DNA from: Sediminibacterium sp.
GTDB lineage: Bacteria; Bacteroidota; Bacteroidia; Chitinophagales; Chitinophagaceae
NCBI RefSeq assembly: GCF_019264485.1
Contig: NZ_JAHVAA010000012.1
Location: 62,001-126,000 of the forward strand
DNA: 64,000 nt
Direction: 5' to 3'
This document shows, piece after piece, positions 41,341-50,100 of the stretch (within the stretch, counting starts at the first letter, position 1; every line of letters begins with the position of its first letter). The position numbers and the translations under genes are program-made. Below the pieces are notes generated by a model. The model made no database searches, was not told the origin of the DNA, and saw only the letters and a list, made by a program, of their open reading frames with translations.

Positions 41341-42699
41341 TTACATTTTATAAGTTTTCCATCTTCCGCTTTTCATATACCAAAATGAGGGAACTAAAAG
41401 AGTAATCCAGTAAATTCCTTCACTGGCCCAGCCCCATTCAATAGGTAATTGCAGTTTTTCGAGAACAATATAAACATAGATACAGTAAAGAAAAATAGCA
41501 GCGAACTCACTATAGAGGTTAACCTGTGTATTACCGGTTCCGGTAACTGCGTTCAGCCAGATCACAGAAACAGACATCAGTACCAGCGCCAGCGAAACGA
41601 TACGCATAACCGGTATGGCCGCTTCAATAAATGCATCCCCTTGTCCATACACCGATAAAAATGCATGAGGAAACAGGTTCAGTAACAAACAAACCAATAT
41701 CGCAAATCCAACACTCCAGGTCATAATTTTATTTACCAGTTCTGTAACACGGTGTTGTAACCCCTGACCAATTATATTACTCACCATACTATTGGTAGTG
41801 GCGCCAAAAGCCCAGGTAAAACAACCAAAAAAACCAAAAATATTCCGCATGGTATTCGATACGGCGAGGTCCTGCTCGCCATGGTGCTCAATCAGGATAT
41901 AAAAAAATTCCCAGCTGATGATACTGATGGCCAGTTGCAAAATAACAGGGGAGGAGATGCGTAATATCAGTTTAATATTCTTCCAGTCATATCCAATATT
42001 CCTGAACAGTTCAAGTCTTTTGCCGATGCCCTGTATATGTATCACCAGAAAAATAACAACCAGACCGGCAAATTCTGCAATAATGGATGCATAGGCTGCA
42101 CCATTAAAACCGAGTTTAGGCATGCCCAGTTTGCCATAAATCATTCCATAATCAAAATAAACATTGGCGATGGCTTCTACCGCAGTACCTATAATCAGGT
42201 ATCGGCTTTGGTTGGTGCCTACCAGTAAGGCATTACGCATCTGGTACACATATAAAAAGGGCAGACCCAGTATCCGGATATTTAAAAAATCTACGGCCAT
42301 ATTTACCCTTTCTGTATCGTGCAGGGCAAAACGAAATAAAACAGGGGCCAGGAACCAGGTAAGTAAAATACCCACTATGGCAAAAACCAGCGAAATCCTG
42401 ATACCCTGTGAAAAAAGGTTACCGATCTGATCCACCCGGTTTTCACCTGCTCTTCGCGAAATAAGCGCCTGTAAGCCATTGTTCAGTCCATGACCAATCA
42501 CCGCAAAAATCAGGTAGTAAACACCAGTAATACCCGCCACCCCCAGTTCTTTCTGACCAAGTCCACCCAGAAAAATATTATTCGTAATGAAATTAATCTG
42601 TGGCACTACAATGGAAGCGGTAATAGGCAGGGCAATACTTAATATCTGCCTGTTGGTAATAGAAACTTGTAAATTGATATTTGAACTATTGGCTGCCAT
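41341..42699 (-). CDS. MATE-family efflux transporter
   Basis: This protein of about 452 residues has 12 membrane helices and the two-fold pseudo-symmetry of MATE transporters (QILSIALPITASIVVPQINFITNN in the first half; LKLILRISSPVILQLAISIISW in the second). It exports cationic compounds or metabolites by proton or sodium antiport; the substrate is unknown. The ATG at 42699 is chosen because the upstream TTG at 42711 lies within the -7 promoter element (42709-42716). It is transcribed divergently from the DUF3822 gene. Confidence 0.92.
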   Translation of the reverse strand: MAANSSNINLQVSITNRQILSIALPITASIVVPQINFITNNIFLGGLGQKELGVAGITGVYYLIFAVIGHGLNNGLQALISRRAGENRVDQIGNLFSQGIRISLVFAIVGILLTWFLAPVLFRFALHDTERVNMAVDFLNIRILGLPFLYVYQMRNALLVGTNQSRYLIIGTAVEAIANVYFDYGMIYGKLGMPKLGFNGAAYASIIAEFAGLVVIFLVIHIQGIGKRLELFRNIGYDWKNIKLILRISSPVILQLAISIISWEFFYILIEHHGEQDLAVSNTMRNIFGFFGCFTWAFGATTNSMVSNIIGQGLQHRVTELVNKIMTWSVGFAILVCLLLNLFPHAFLSVYGQGDAFIEAAIPVMRIVSLALVLMSVSVIWLNAVTGTGNTQVNLYSEFAAIFLYCIYVYIVLEKLQLPIEWGWASEGIYWITLLVPSFWYMKSGRWKTYKM

Positions 42700-42708
42700 C
42701 AACGGGCG

Positions 42709-42736
42709 CAAATCTACTACTTAAACTCTTGTGCAA
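42709..42736 (-). promoter_or_regulatory. Promoter of the MATE transporter gene
   Basis: On the minus strand, TTG (42734-42736), a 17-bp spacer and TAGATTTG (42709-42716) fit the Bacteroidota consensus. The start codon is 9 bp after the -7 element. Confidence 0.6.
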
Positions 42737-42778
42737 CTCAGTGGCTTTTTTTATATCATTGCAAACAATATCGACCCA

Positions 42779-43615
42779 ATGGCAAGAAAAACAATGGCAT
42801 TCTATCCACCCACACCACTGCTCCAGGAACAGGGGCGTAAGCTTCGTGTGGAAATAGGTTCGCTGTATGTTGCCTGTTCCATTACCGATAAAGACCAATC
42901 ACTGGCATTTGAATTTTTTGAGTTGGAGAATGATATCAATGACTGGAGCGATGTTTTTTTTGAAATAAAAAGCAATTCACAGATATTAAATAAATACACA
43001 GGCAGCGTTGATATTTTGTACAATTTTCAGGAAGTGCTATTGGTTCCTATGGAGAAATTGAGCAGTGCTGCTGCATCAGATTATCTTACCCTCATTTATG
43101 GTGATTCACCTAAGTATGAAATTAAACATGATAAACTTGCTGATCCATTAGGCATCATCATGATATACCGGGTAAAAACCAGCATTATAGACCAGGCAGT
43201 ACGTCATTTTCATTTGTTCCAGGCACAACATCTTTATACCAGTATTATAAAACGTCTAACTGCAAGAACCGATTTGCCGGTTAATTTTCTCAAAGTACAG
43301 GTATACCCATACTCATTCATTGCAGTGCTCATGATAAATCAGCAACTACAGATGATTCAGACTTTCGCATTTAAAACAACAGAAGATGTCTGTTTTTATC
43401 TTTTATCGATGTTAAAAGAACATGGTATTACACCAGCAGAAACGCAAATAGAAATGAGTGGCTTTATTGAACCACATGGCGATCTGCATAGAAGGCTCCA
43501 ACAATTATTTACCAACAGACATTTTCATAATCTACCCGAAGAATCATTATTACCGGGTATGCTGGAAGAATACCATCCACATACATTCACCCCATTTTTT
43601 AATACGGTAGCATGA
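42779..43615 (+). CDS. DUF3822-family protein
   Basis: This 279-residue protein matches the Bacteroidota family DUF3822. Paired segments (LRVEIGSLYVACSITDKDQSLAFEFFEL; LKVQVYPYSFIAVLMINQQLQMIQTFAFKTTEDVCFYLLSML) suggest a split actin-like/ASKHA ATPase fold, but I see no clear phosphate motifs. It overlaps the start of rsmD by 4 bp (ATGA), a neighbourhood I recall as frequent in this group, so a link to ribosome assembly is possible. The start at ATG 42779 (MARKTMAF) avoids translating the upstream promoter region. No direct function is known. Confidence 0.83.
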   Translation: MARKTMAFYPPTPLLQEQGRKLRVEIGSLYVACSITDKDQSLAFEFFELENDINDWSDVFFEIKSNSQILNKYTGSVDILYNFQEVLLVPMEKLSSAAASDYLTLIYGDSPKYEIKHDKLADPLGIIMIYRVKTSIIDQAVRHFHLFQAQHLYTSIIKRLTARTDLPVNFLKVQVYPYSFIAVLMINQQLQMIQTFAFKTTEDVCFYLLSMLKEHGITPAETQIEMSGFIEPHGDLHRRLQQLFTNRHFHNLPEESLLPGMLEEYHPHTFTPFFNTVA

Positions 43616-44151
43616 GGATTATTTCAGGAAAATGGGGAGGCAGGAGGGTGAGTCCGCCAGCCAATATGCCACATACAAGGCCAACCACTGATATAGCCAA
43701 AGAGGGACTATTCAATATTCTCCAGAACAGGATGAATTTTGAGAACAGCAAAACACTAGACCTTTTTGGGGGAACAGGATGTATCAGTTATGAACTGGCA
43801 TCAAGAGGTGCAGCCGATCTTACTATTGTGGAAAAAGATACCGTTATGCATGGCTTTATAAAAAAGAATGCTGAAATGCTGGGTATGCAAAACCATAAGA
43901 TTCTGAAGATGGATGTATTTGCTTACCTGAATACCTGTACCGAAGATTTTGATTTTATCTTTGCCGGTCCTCCTTATGCATTGGGCCCCATCGATGAAAT
44001 TCCCAAAATCATAGTAGCGAAGAAAATGATCCGCAAAGCCGGCTTTTTTGTATTGGAACATACCCCAAGAAATAACTATGAAAAATTTGAAGGGTTCAGC
44101 TTTCAACGAAATTATGGAACAACCTTATTTTCTTTTTTTATAAACGAATAA
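43612..44151 (+). CDS. rsmD: 16S rRNA (guanine-966-N2)-methyltransferase RsmD family, with altered catalytic motif
   Basis: This 179-residue Rossmann-fold methyltransferase carries the RsmD N-terminus (MRIISGKWGGRRVSPP, RPTTDIAKEGLFNIL) and the SAM-binding LDLFGGTGCISYELASRGA. RsmD methylates G966 of 16S rRNA. The catalytic motif IV, normally DPPY, reads GPPY here (G119 in FIFAGPPYAL; GGT codon at 43966-43968, one base from GAT). The Asp normally holds the target amino group, so activity may be lost or reduced. The rest of the gene is intact and it overlaps the DUF3822 gene by 4 bp. Confidence 0.9.
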   Translation: MRIISGKWGGRRVSPPANMPHTRPTTDIAKEGLFNILQNRMNFENSKTLDLFGGTGCISYELASRGAADLTIVEKDTVMHGFIKKNAEMLGMQNHKILKMDVFAYLNTCTEDFDFIFAGPPYALGPIDEIPKIIVAKKMIRKAGFFVLEHTPRNNYEKFEGFSFQRNYGTTLFSFFINE

Positions 44152-44156
44152 TGCGA

Positions 44157-44237
44157 GGTGAATGGTCAATGGTCAATGGTGAATGGTGAATAAAACGTTT
44201 CCCATTCACCATTCACCATTCCCGATTCACCATTCAC
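44157..44237. repeat. Heptad-word hairpin, GGTGAAT family
   Basis: The left arm (44157-44191) is five units of GGTGAAT/GGTCAAT. The right arm (44204-44237) is the complementary ATTCACC array. The stem is about 33 bp with few mismatches and the loop about 12 nt. It lies between tandem rsmD and bioD and ends 3 bp before the bioD ATG, so it would occlude the bioD start in a read-through transcript. Confidence 0.88.
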
Positions 44238-44240
44238 ATC

Positions 44241-44894
44241 ATGCCCCACCCAATCCTCATCACCGGAATAGGTACCGATATCGGTAAAACACTGGTTGCC
44301 GCCATTGTAACAGAAGCATTGGGGGCCGATTATTGGAAACCGGTACAGGCCGGTTATGAAACAGGTACCGATGCTCAGACAGTGGCTTCATTAATCAGTA
44401 ATCCCGATACGGTTATTCATAAAGAATCATATTGTCTCTCGATGCCCGCATCACCACATATAGCTGCTGAGAAAGAAGGAGTGGAGATTGACTTGTTGAA
44501 ACTAAAGAAAGATTGTAAAAATATTGTAGACAGTATCGGCCATAAACCATTGGTGGTAGAAGGAGCCGGCGGTTTACTGGTGCCATTGAATAAAAAAGAA
44601 ACAGTAGCCGATCTCGCCAAAGCCATTGAGGCGCGTGTAATTTTAGTAAGCAGGAACTACCTGGGCAGTATCAACCATTCCAGACTCACTGCCGCTTATT
44701 GCCAGCAGGCCCGACTCAATATAAGCGGATGGATATTCAATGACCAGTACCTCGACTATGAAAAAGAAATCGTGGAATGGACGGGTTATCCTTCACTTGG
44801 AACAATTGCGTATCTTGAAAGGAAAGATCCTGAAACGATTCGCGTATATGCGGATCGGTTAAGGGAATCATTACAAAAAATGATAGCAGGGTGA
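44241..44894 (+). CDS. bioD: Dethiobiotin synthetase
   Basis: This 217-residue P-loop enzyme closes the ureido ring of biotin's precursor using ATP and CO2. The P-loop GIGTDIGKT (residues 9-17), the Lys in WKPVQAG, the substrate segment PHIAAEKE and VEGAGGLLVPLN are all present. Other biotin genes are not in the window, so bioD is detached from a bio operon. It begins right after a stable GGTGAAT hairpin and leads into the 5-FCL/lpxK/rnr chain (1-bp gap), suggesting one operon from bioD to rnr. Confidence 0.94.
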   Translation: MPHPILITGIGTDIGKTLVAAIVTEALGADYWKPVQAGYETGTDAQTVASLISNPDTVIHKESYCLSMPASPHIAAEKEGVEIDLLKLKKDCKNIVDSIGHKPLVVEGAGGLLVPLNKKETVADLAKAIEARVILVSRNYLGSINHSRLTAAYCQQARLNISGWIFNDQYLDYEKEIVEWTGYPSLGTIAYLERKDPETIRVYADRLRESLQKMIAG

Positions 44895-44895
44895 T

Positions 44896-45465
44896 ATGAC
44901 CAAACAGGAGTTAAGACAACAATTAAAAGCTGAACGGCAACAGTTTTCCGCAAGGGACAGGTTGGTGATGGATGACCTGATGCTGATTCAGTTTCAGCGT
45001 TTGCCCCTGGGTTACTGGCAAACAGTATTGAGTTATGCGCCGATGGAGCAAAACGGAGAACCGAATATCTCACTTTTTGAAGCCTATCTTGAACATTTTA
45101 TCCCTCAGGTACAATTTGCTTACCCCGTAAGCGATTTACAGCAACATACCATAACGGCTCATCTCGTAAACGCAGCTACTATATTTCAAAAAAATGAATG
45201 GGGTATAGAAGAACCCCTGTACGAACCGGTACTCGATCCTGTTCAGATTGATCTTGTTTTTGTACCCATGCTTATCTGTGATGAAAAAGGGTATAGGGTT
45301 GGGTATGGAAAGGGATTTTATGATCGTTTTCTTCCGCAATGCAGACCTGATACTGTTAAAATAGGATTCAGCTATTTTGAACCTGTTGCTGCCATCACAG
45401 ACACCCACGAATTTGATGTACCTTTGAACTACTGTATCACACCGAAGGATATCTATGAATTTTAA
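44896..45465 (+). CDS. 5-formyltetrahydrofolate cyclo-ligase
   Basis: This 189-residue enzyme converts 5-formyl-THF to 5,10-methenyl-THF with ATP. The family motifs are the N-terminal KQELRQQLKAERQQF, a Pro/Tyr-rich middle (LSYAPMEQNGEPN) and the C-terminal nucleotide-binding YRVGYGKGFYDRFL. It starts 1 bp after the bioD stop and overlaps lpxK by 11 bp, so it is translated in a coupled chain. Confidence 0.92.
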   Translation: MTKQELRQQLKAERQQFSARDRLVMDDLMLIQFQRLPLGYWQTVLSYAPMEQNGEPNISLFEAYLEHFIPQVQFAYPVSDLQQHTITAHLVNAATIFQKNEWGIEEPLYEPVLDPVQIDLVFVPMLICDEKGYRVGYGKGFYDRFLPQCRPDTVKIGFSYFEPVAAITDTHEFDVPLNYCITPKDIYEF

Positions 45466-46540
45466 TACCCTTTTTCTCAAATCATTTCGTGTGTTGCTTT
45501 TACCTGTTGCATTTATCTATGCACTGGTAATCCGCATCAGGAACTGGATGTTTGATAAGCATTATTTAAAATCGGCCAGTTTTAATTTCCCGCTTATTTG
45601 TGTGGGTAACCTGGCTGTTGGGGGTACAGGTAAATCGCCCATGGTAGAATACCTCCTGCACCTGCTCAACCCGCAGTTCAAAGTGGGTACATTAAGCAGG
45701 GGTTATAAAAGAAAAACCAAAGGTTATGCATTGGCCAATGTTAATACCACTGCGCTTGAAATAGGCGATGAGCCCATGTTATTTCACATGAAATTTCCAA
45801 TGGTGCCTGTTGCCGTGGGGGAAGAAAGACTGGTGGCTATTCCACAATTATTACAGGATATTCCCGATCTGCAGGCCATTATACTGGATGATGCCTTCCA
45901 ACACAGGTCTATCAATGCAGGGTTTAATATCCTCCTTACAGAATACAGCAATATTTATGTACAGGATTTTTACCTGCCCACCGGCGACCTGCGCGATGAA
46001 AAAGCATCGGCTAAAAGGGCATCCGTTATTATCGTAACAAAATGTCCGCAAGACCTGGGCAATGAAAAAAAACAACAAATTATACGCAGCCTGAAGCCGA
46101 GGGCCGACCAGCAGGTATTTTTTACCCGTATTGCATACGGAGTACCTTACCATATTTTCAATTACGACGATGAATGGATGCTCACGCCACGCGATGAAGT
46201 ATTACTGGTATGTGGTATTGCCAACCCTAAACCCCTGAAAGATTACCTGCACGAAACAACACATACTTATTACCAGCAGGATTATTCGGATCATCATATT
46301 TTTTCCATCGATGACCTGAATGAAATCCGCGAAAAATTTAATCAGATACACGCTAAAGATAAAATCATACTCACTACTGAGAAAGATGCGGTCAGACTCA
46401 TGAAATTTCGTGATGAACTGGCTAACCTGCCCATGTATGTATTGCCCATCCGTCACGAATTTTTGTTCGGAGAAGGTGAACAATTTAATACCATGGTTAC
46501 TGATTTTATCAGGAACTTTAGCTTCAAGTCAATGACATGA
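45455..46540 (+). CDS. lpxK: Tetraacyldisaccharide 4'-kinase
   Basis: LpxK phosphorylates the 4' position of the lipid A precursor at the inner membrane. The 361-residue protein has an N-terminal membrane-associated helix (FRVLLLPVAFIYALVIRI), the P-loop VGNLAVGGTGKSP (about 50-62) and the family segments LSRGYKRKTKGY, DEPMLF and LDDAFQHR. This supports a Gram-negative outer membrane with lipid A. It overlaps the genes on both sides (11 and 4 bp). Confidence 0.95.
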   Translation: MNFNTLFLKSFRVLLLPVAFIYALVIRIRNWMFDKHYLKSASFNFPLICVGNLAVGGTGKSPMVEYLLHLLNPQFKVGTLSRGYKRKTKGYALANVNTTALEIGDEPMLFHMKFPMVPVAVGEERLVAIPQLLQDIPDLQAIILDDAFQHRSINAGFNILLTEYSNIYVQDFYLPTGDLRDEKASAKRASVIIVTKCPQDLGNEKKQQIIRSLKPRADQQVFFTRIAYGVPYHIFNYDDEWMLTPRDEVLLVCGIANPKPLKDYLHETTHTYYQQDYSDHHIFSIDDLNEIREKFNQIHAKDKIILTTEKDAVRLMKFRDELANLPMYVLPIRHEFLFGEGEQFNTMVTDFIRNFSFKSMT

Positions 46541-48552
46541 GCAAAAAACCATCCAAACAAAAACAAAAGCAAAAACAGAAAAATAAATCCTCACAGGTAC
46601 AGGTACTGAAAGGCAAACTTGAAGTAACCCGTTCAGGTATGGGATATGTGGTGATTGATAACGGAACCGGTGATGTACTGGTACGTCCGGGCGATTTTAT
46701 GAATGCACTCAATGGCGATATTGTTCGTGTAAAAGTGGTGAAAGAAAATGGAAGAACCGGAAAAAAAGAAGGCAAGATTACAGAAGTGGTTACAAGACGA
46801 CAAACAGAATTCATCGGCTATGTACAACTCTCTACCAATTTCGCTTTTTTTGTACCCGATACCGATAAACCCATGCCCGATCTGTTTATTCCATTGTCAT
46901 CACTAAATGGAGCCAAACACAAAGACAGGGTAGTAGCCCGACTCGTTAAATGGGACAAGGATGATAAAAAACCAGTGGGTGAAATTATAAACATCATGCA
47001 ACCCGAAGACGAGAACGATGCAGCCATGAAAGAATTACTGGCACAGGCAGGGTTCCCGCTTTTCTTTTCGGAAGATGTGCTCGAAGAAGCAGAACGGTTA
47101 CCCGATGTGCTCGATCAGGAAGAATTGAAAAAAAGAAAAGACTGCCGCGATATCCTCACCTTTACCATCGACCCGGTTGATGCCAAAGATTTTGACGACG
47201 CCTTGTCTATCCGTTTACTCTCCAATGGTATATATGAGATTGGCGTGCATATTGCAGATGTAAGTTATTATGTTGAGCCCGATACAGAACTGGACGAAGA
47301 AGCCTATAAAAGGGCAACTTCTGTGTACCTGCCCGATCGTGTAAACCCCATGTTACCCGAACGCATCTCCAATGAACTTTGTTCCTTACGTCCACATGAA
47401 GATAAGTTTACCTTCTCCGCCATTTTCCAGATGAATACAAAGGGTGAGATTAAACAATACTGGCTGGGCAGAACAGCCATTCACTCAAATCATCGCTATA
47501 CCTATGAAGATGTGCAGGAAGTGATAGAAAAGAAAGAAGGTAAATATGCAGATGAAATTCTCCTCCTGAATGACCTTGCGCAACGAATGCGCAAAAAACG
47601 CTTCAGCAAAGGCGCCATTAATTTTTCTTCACAGGAAGTACGCTTTAAACTCGATGAAAAAGGAAAGCCAATTGGCATCGTAGTAAAAGAAAGCAAAGAA
47701 GCACACCAGTTGATTGAAGAGTTCATGTTATTAGCCAACAGAACAGTAGCCGAGAATATTGCTAAAATTCAGATCAACAAAAAAGGCATTCCATTTCCAT
47801 ACCGCGTACACGACCAGCCGGATGCAGAAAAACTGGCACCATTCATGGATTTTGCAAAAAAATATGGCCACAAATTCGACCTGGGTTCACCCGAATCCAT
47901 CGCGCGCAGTTTTAACAGTATGCTCGAAGCCGTAAGGGGAAAACCGGAGCAGCATGTGCTGGAACAATTAGGTATACGCACCATGGCCAAAGCTGTATAC
48001 ACGACAGAAAATATTGGGCACTATGGTCTGGCTTTTGAACATTATTGTCATTTTACTTCACCCATCAGAAGGTATCCTGATGTGCTGGTACACCGGGTAC
48101 TCGAATCGGTTTTACAGGGAAAGCCTGCAATCGATAAAAAAATGGAAGAGAAATGTAAACACAGCAGCGATAGGGAACGAGCCGCGATGGAATGTGAAAG
48201 AGCAGGCAATAAATACAAACAGGTAGAATATATGCGCGATTACCTCGGTGAAATGTTTGAAGGAGTGGTAAGCGGCGTTTCCAGTTTTGGTTTTTGGGTA
48301 GAAACAGTGGCGCATAAATGCGAAGGACTCGTAAGCCTGGTGAGTTTATCGGATTACGATGATTTCAGACTGGTTGAAAGCGATTACAGTTTAGTAGGCA
48401 GCAGAAGCGGCAGAACATTCCGCATGGGCGATAAAGTAACCATCAAAGTAATAGCGGCTAATCTTGAAAAAAGACAATTGGATTATGAGTGGGTATTGGG
48501 GGAGGAGAAAAGTGAAAAGGGAAAAGTGAAAAGTCAAAAGGGGAAGAAGTGA
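46537..48552 (+). CDS. rnr: Ribonuclease R
   Basis: This 671-residue 3'-5' exoribonuclease degrades structured RNA. A Lys/Gln-rich N-terminal tail (KQKQKQKQKNKSS) precedes cold-shock domains, the RNB catalytic domain with its Asp cluster (TIDPVDAKDFDDAL, about 207-221), the HIADVSYYVEP and GLAFEHYCHFTSPIRRYPD motifs, and a C-terminal S1 domain (FEGVVSGVSSFGFWVE). The basic C-terminal tail (EKSEKGKVKSQKGKK) is encoded by AAAAGTG-type heptad units that continue into the repeat after the gene, so it may have arisen from the repeat. Such basic tails aid RNA binding in other RNase R proteins. Confidence 0.95.
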   Translation: MSKKPSKQKQKQKQKNKSSQVQVLKGKLEVTRSGMGYVVIDNGTGDVLVRPGDFMNALNGDIVRVKVVKENGRTGKKEGKITEVVTRRQTEFIGYVQLSTNFAFFVPDTDKPMPDLFIPLSSLNGAKHKDRVVARLVKWDKDDKKPVGEIINIMQPEDENDAAMKELLAQAGFPLFFSEDVLEEAERLPDVLDQEELKKRKDCRDILTFTIDPVDAKDFDDALSIRLLSNGIYEIGVHIADVSYYVEPDTELDEEAYKRATSVYLPDRVNPMLPERISNELCSLRPHEDKFTFSAIFQMNTKGEIKQYWLGRTAIHSNHRYTYEDVQEVIEKKEGKYADEILLLNDLAQRMRKKRFSKGAINFSSQEVRFKLDEKGKPIGIVVKESKEAHQLIEEFMLLANRTVAENIAKIQINKKGIPFPYRVHDQPDAEKLAPFMDFAKKYGHKFDLGSPESIARSFNSMLEAVRGKPEQHVLEQLGIRTMAKAVYTTENIGHYGLAFEHYCHFTSPIRRYPDVLVHRVLESVLQGKPAIDKKMEEKCKHSSDRERAAMECERAGNKYKQVEYMRDYLGEMFEGVVSGVSSFGFWVETVAHKCEGLVSLVSLSDYDDFRLVESDYSLVGSRSGRTFRMGDKVTIKVIAANLEKRQLDYEWVLGEEKSEKGKVKSQKGKK

Positions 48553-48630
48553 TTTTTGATTTTTTGATCTTTGATTTTTTGATTTGGGTTGATCAATCAT
48601 ACTTCAAAAAATCAAAGATCAAAAAATCAA
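48506..48630. repeat. Heptad array in rnr tail plus TTTTTGA-word hairpin
   Basis: From 48506 to 48547 the coding end of rnr is five to six AAAAGTG/AAAAGGG/AAAAGTC units. A separate word, TTTTTGAT, then forms a perfect 27-bp inverted repeat (48556-48582 against 48604-48630). The convergent saccharopine-dehydrogenase-like gene takes its TGA stop from the right arm. Confidence 0.85.
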
Positions 48631-49937
48631 CCTTCATGAAAAATAATTCCTTCTTTTCCTAAAATAGCCAGAACAGGTTCATAAATAGAAGGGATGATGG
48701 GAATATGGAGACCTCTTTCTTTTAATTTCCCTTCGGCAATTAATACCGCAGCCATCGCCAATGGTAAGCCAACCGTTTTAGCCATAGCAGTTCGAAGATG
48801 GTCTTCGCCTTTTACGACCAGGCTGCTTTTTATTTCATGCTGTTGCCCGTTTTGAGAATAGGTAATTTCATGCAACATCACAATCATATCCTTATCCTCT
48901 TTTTTTAATACCCAGCTTTGTTCCATCCGCCATTGCAGGATATCGGCGGCGCTGCATCGTCCCTTATTGATAAGTGTATCGCTAAACAAACCCAGAAAGG
49001 TAAACTGTGTATGGATCAGTTGATCATTCATCAGTTCATTAAAAGAATCTTGAAGCTGATGATGCTGTATATGTTGCAGCAGAAAATCATGTACCGTTAA
49101 TCCATCCGTATCATATACCACCGTTTCATCCGTTAATTGCAAGGCAACAATCGCTGCCCATCCTTTACAAAAATCAGGATGTCTGACTGTGGTTCTGAGA
49201 AAATCTTTTGTATCGGGTAAATCATATACATCAATATAACTCAAAGAGTCGCGGTTGGCGTAATAGGAGAGCAACCCCAATGAAGGAATAGCTACTGTTG
49301 TACCCTGTTGAAATAAATGGCTATACGTAATTTTTTTCTCGGCTCCATTCTCCCGATAAACAGCTCCGGCTTTACCCGCCAAAACTACATTTCTCGGGTT
49401 CCAGCTTATTTTATAATGCCAGGGATTATCGTCACTCTCGGGTGCCACCAGACCACCACAATGAGAATGAAAGGATTGAATATGTCCACCTGCATTTTTA
49501 ATCCGGTGAATCAGTTGCATGGCACTCATATGATCGATACCCGGATCCAATCCCATTTCACACAAAAACAAAATGCCTTTTTCCTTAATGGCATCAGCCA
49601 TGGCACTGATTTTCGGATCCACATAGGAGGCAGTGAGTAAATGTTTTCCGAGTGAGAGACAATCTGCTGCAATGGGCAGGTGCAGTGAAGGTGGCATTAA
49701 AGAAATGACCACATCAGATTGCTTTATAAGGGCCGTTCTTTTTTCAGCATCCAGAATATCCAGTTGTACCGCTGCTGTACCCGGAGCATTGCCTAATTTT
49801 TGCTGCACCGTCTCCAGATGACCGTCTGCTACAGTAAGTTTCCATTGCTTCTCAGCTACTATTTTTTTCAGGTAATCAATCAATACCGTAGCAGATTTCC
49901 CTGCACCAAAAACCAGCAAATGTTGGGTAGTTAACAT
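48627..49937 (-). CDS. Saccharopine dehydrogenase-like oxidoreductase
   Basis: This 436-residue NAD(P)-binding protein begins with a Rossmann motif (LVFGAGKSATVLIDYL), then DVVISLMPPSLHLPIAADCL, TASYVDPKISAMADAIKEKGILFLCEMGLDPGIDHMSAMQLI and the SFHSHCGGLVAPESDDNPWHYKISWNPRNV signature typical of the glutamate-forming saccharopine dehydrogenase/reductase (LYS9-like) group. In lysine metabolism such enzymes act on saccharopine; in bacteria related proteins also act on carboxynorspermidine or opine-like compounds. No lysine genes adjoin it, so the substrate is open. Confidence 0.88.
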   Translation of the reverse strand: MLTTQHLLVFGAGKSATVLIDYLKKIVAEKQWKLTVADGHLETVQQKLGNAPGTAAVQLDILDAEKRTALIKQSDVVISLMPPSLHLPIAADCLSLGKHLLTASYVDPKISAMADAIKEKGILFLCEMGLDPGIDHMSAMQLIHRIKNAGGHIQSFHSHCGGLVAPESDDNPWHYKISWNPRNVVLAGKAGAVYRENGAEKKITYSHLFQQGTTVAIPSLGLLSYYANRDSLSYIDVYDLPDTKDFLRTTVRHPDFCKGWAAIVALQLTDETVVYDTDGLTVHDFLLQHIQHHQLQDSFNELMNDQLIHTQFTFLGLFSDTLINKGRCSAADILQWRMEQSWVLKKEDKDMIVMLHEITYSQNGQQHEIKSSLVVKGEDHLRTAMAKTVGLPLAMAAVLIAEGKLKERGLHIPIIPSIYEPVLAILGKEGIIFHEG

Positions 49938-49951
49938 GGGCGCAAGCTAAA

Positions 49952-50049
49952 GAAAGTCAGGGAAGTCCGGAAGTCGGAAAGTCCGAAAGTAGATATGGTT
50001 GAAGCAAACTGTCTTCCGGTCTTTCGGACTCCCCGTCTTTCGGACTTTC
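49952..50049. repeat. Octad-word hairpin, AAGTCCGN family
   Basis: The left arm (49952-49992) has 8-bp units (AAGTCCGG, AAGTCGGA, AAGTCCGA). The right arm (50013-50049) has the complement (TTTCGGAC, TCCCCGTC). It lies between divergent genes (saccharopine-dehydrogenase-like and GIN-domain), where a terminator is not expected. Apparent coding 5' of the GIN-domain start is a translation of this repeat. Confidence 0.8.
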
Positions 50050-50100
50050 CCCCCAACTGTAACATTCCCCGGTCATCTACGTTTAAAAGAAAAAACCAGC

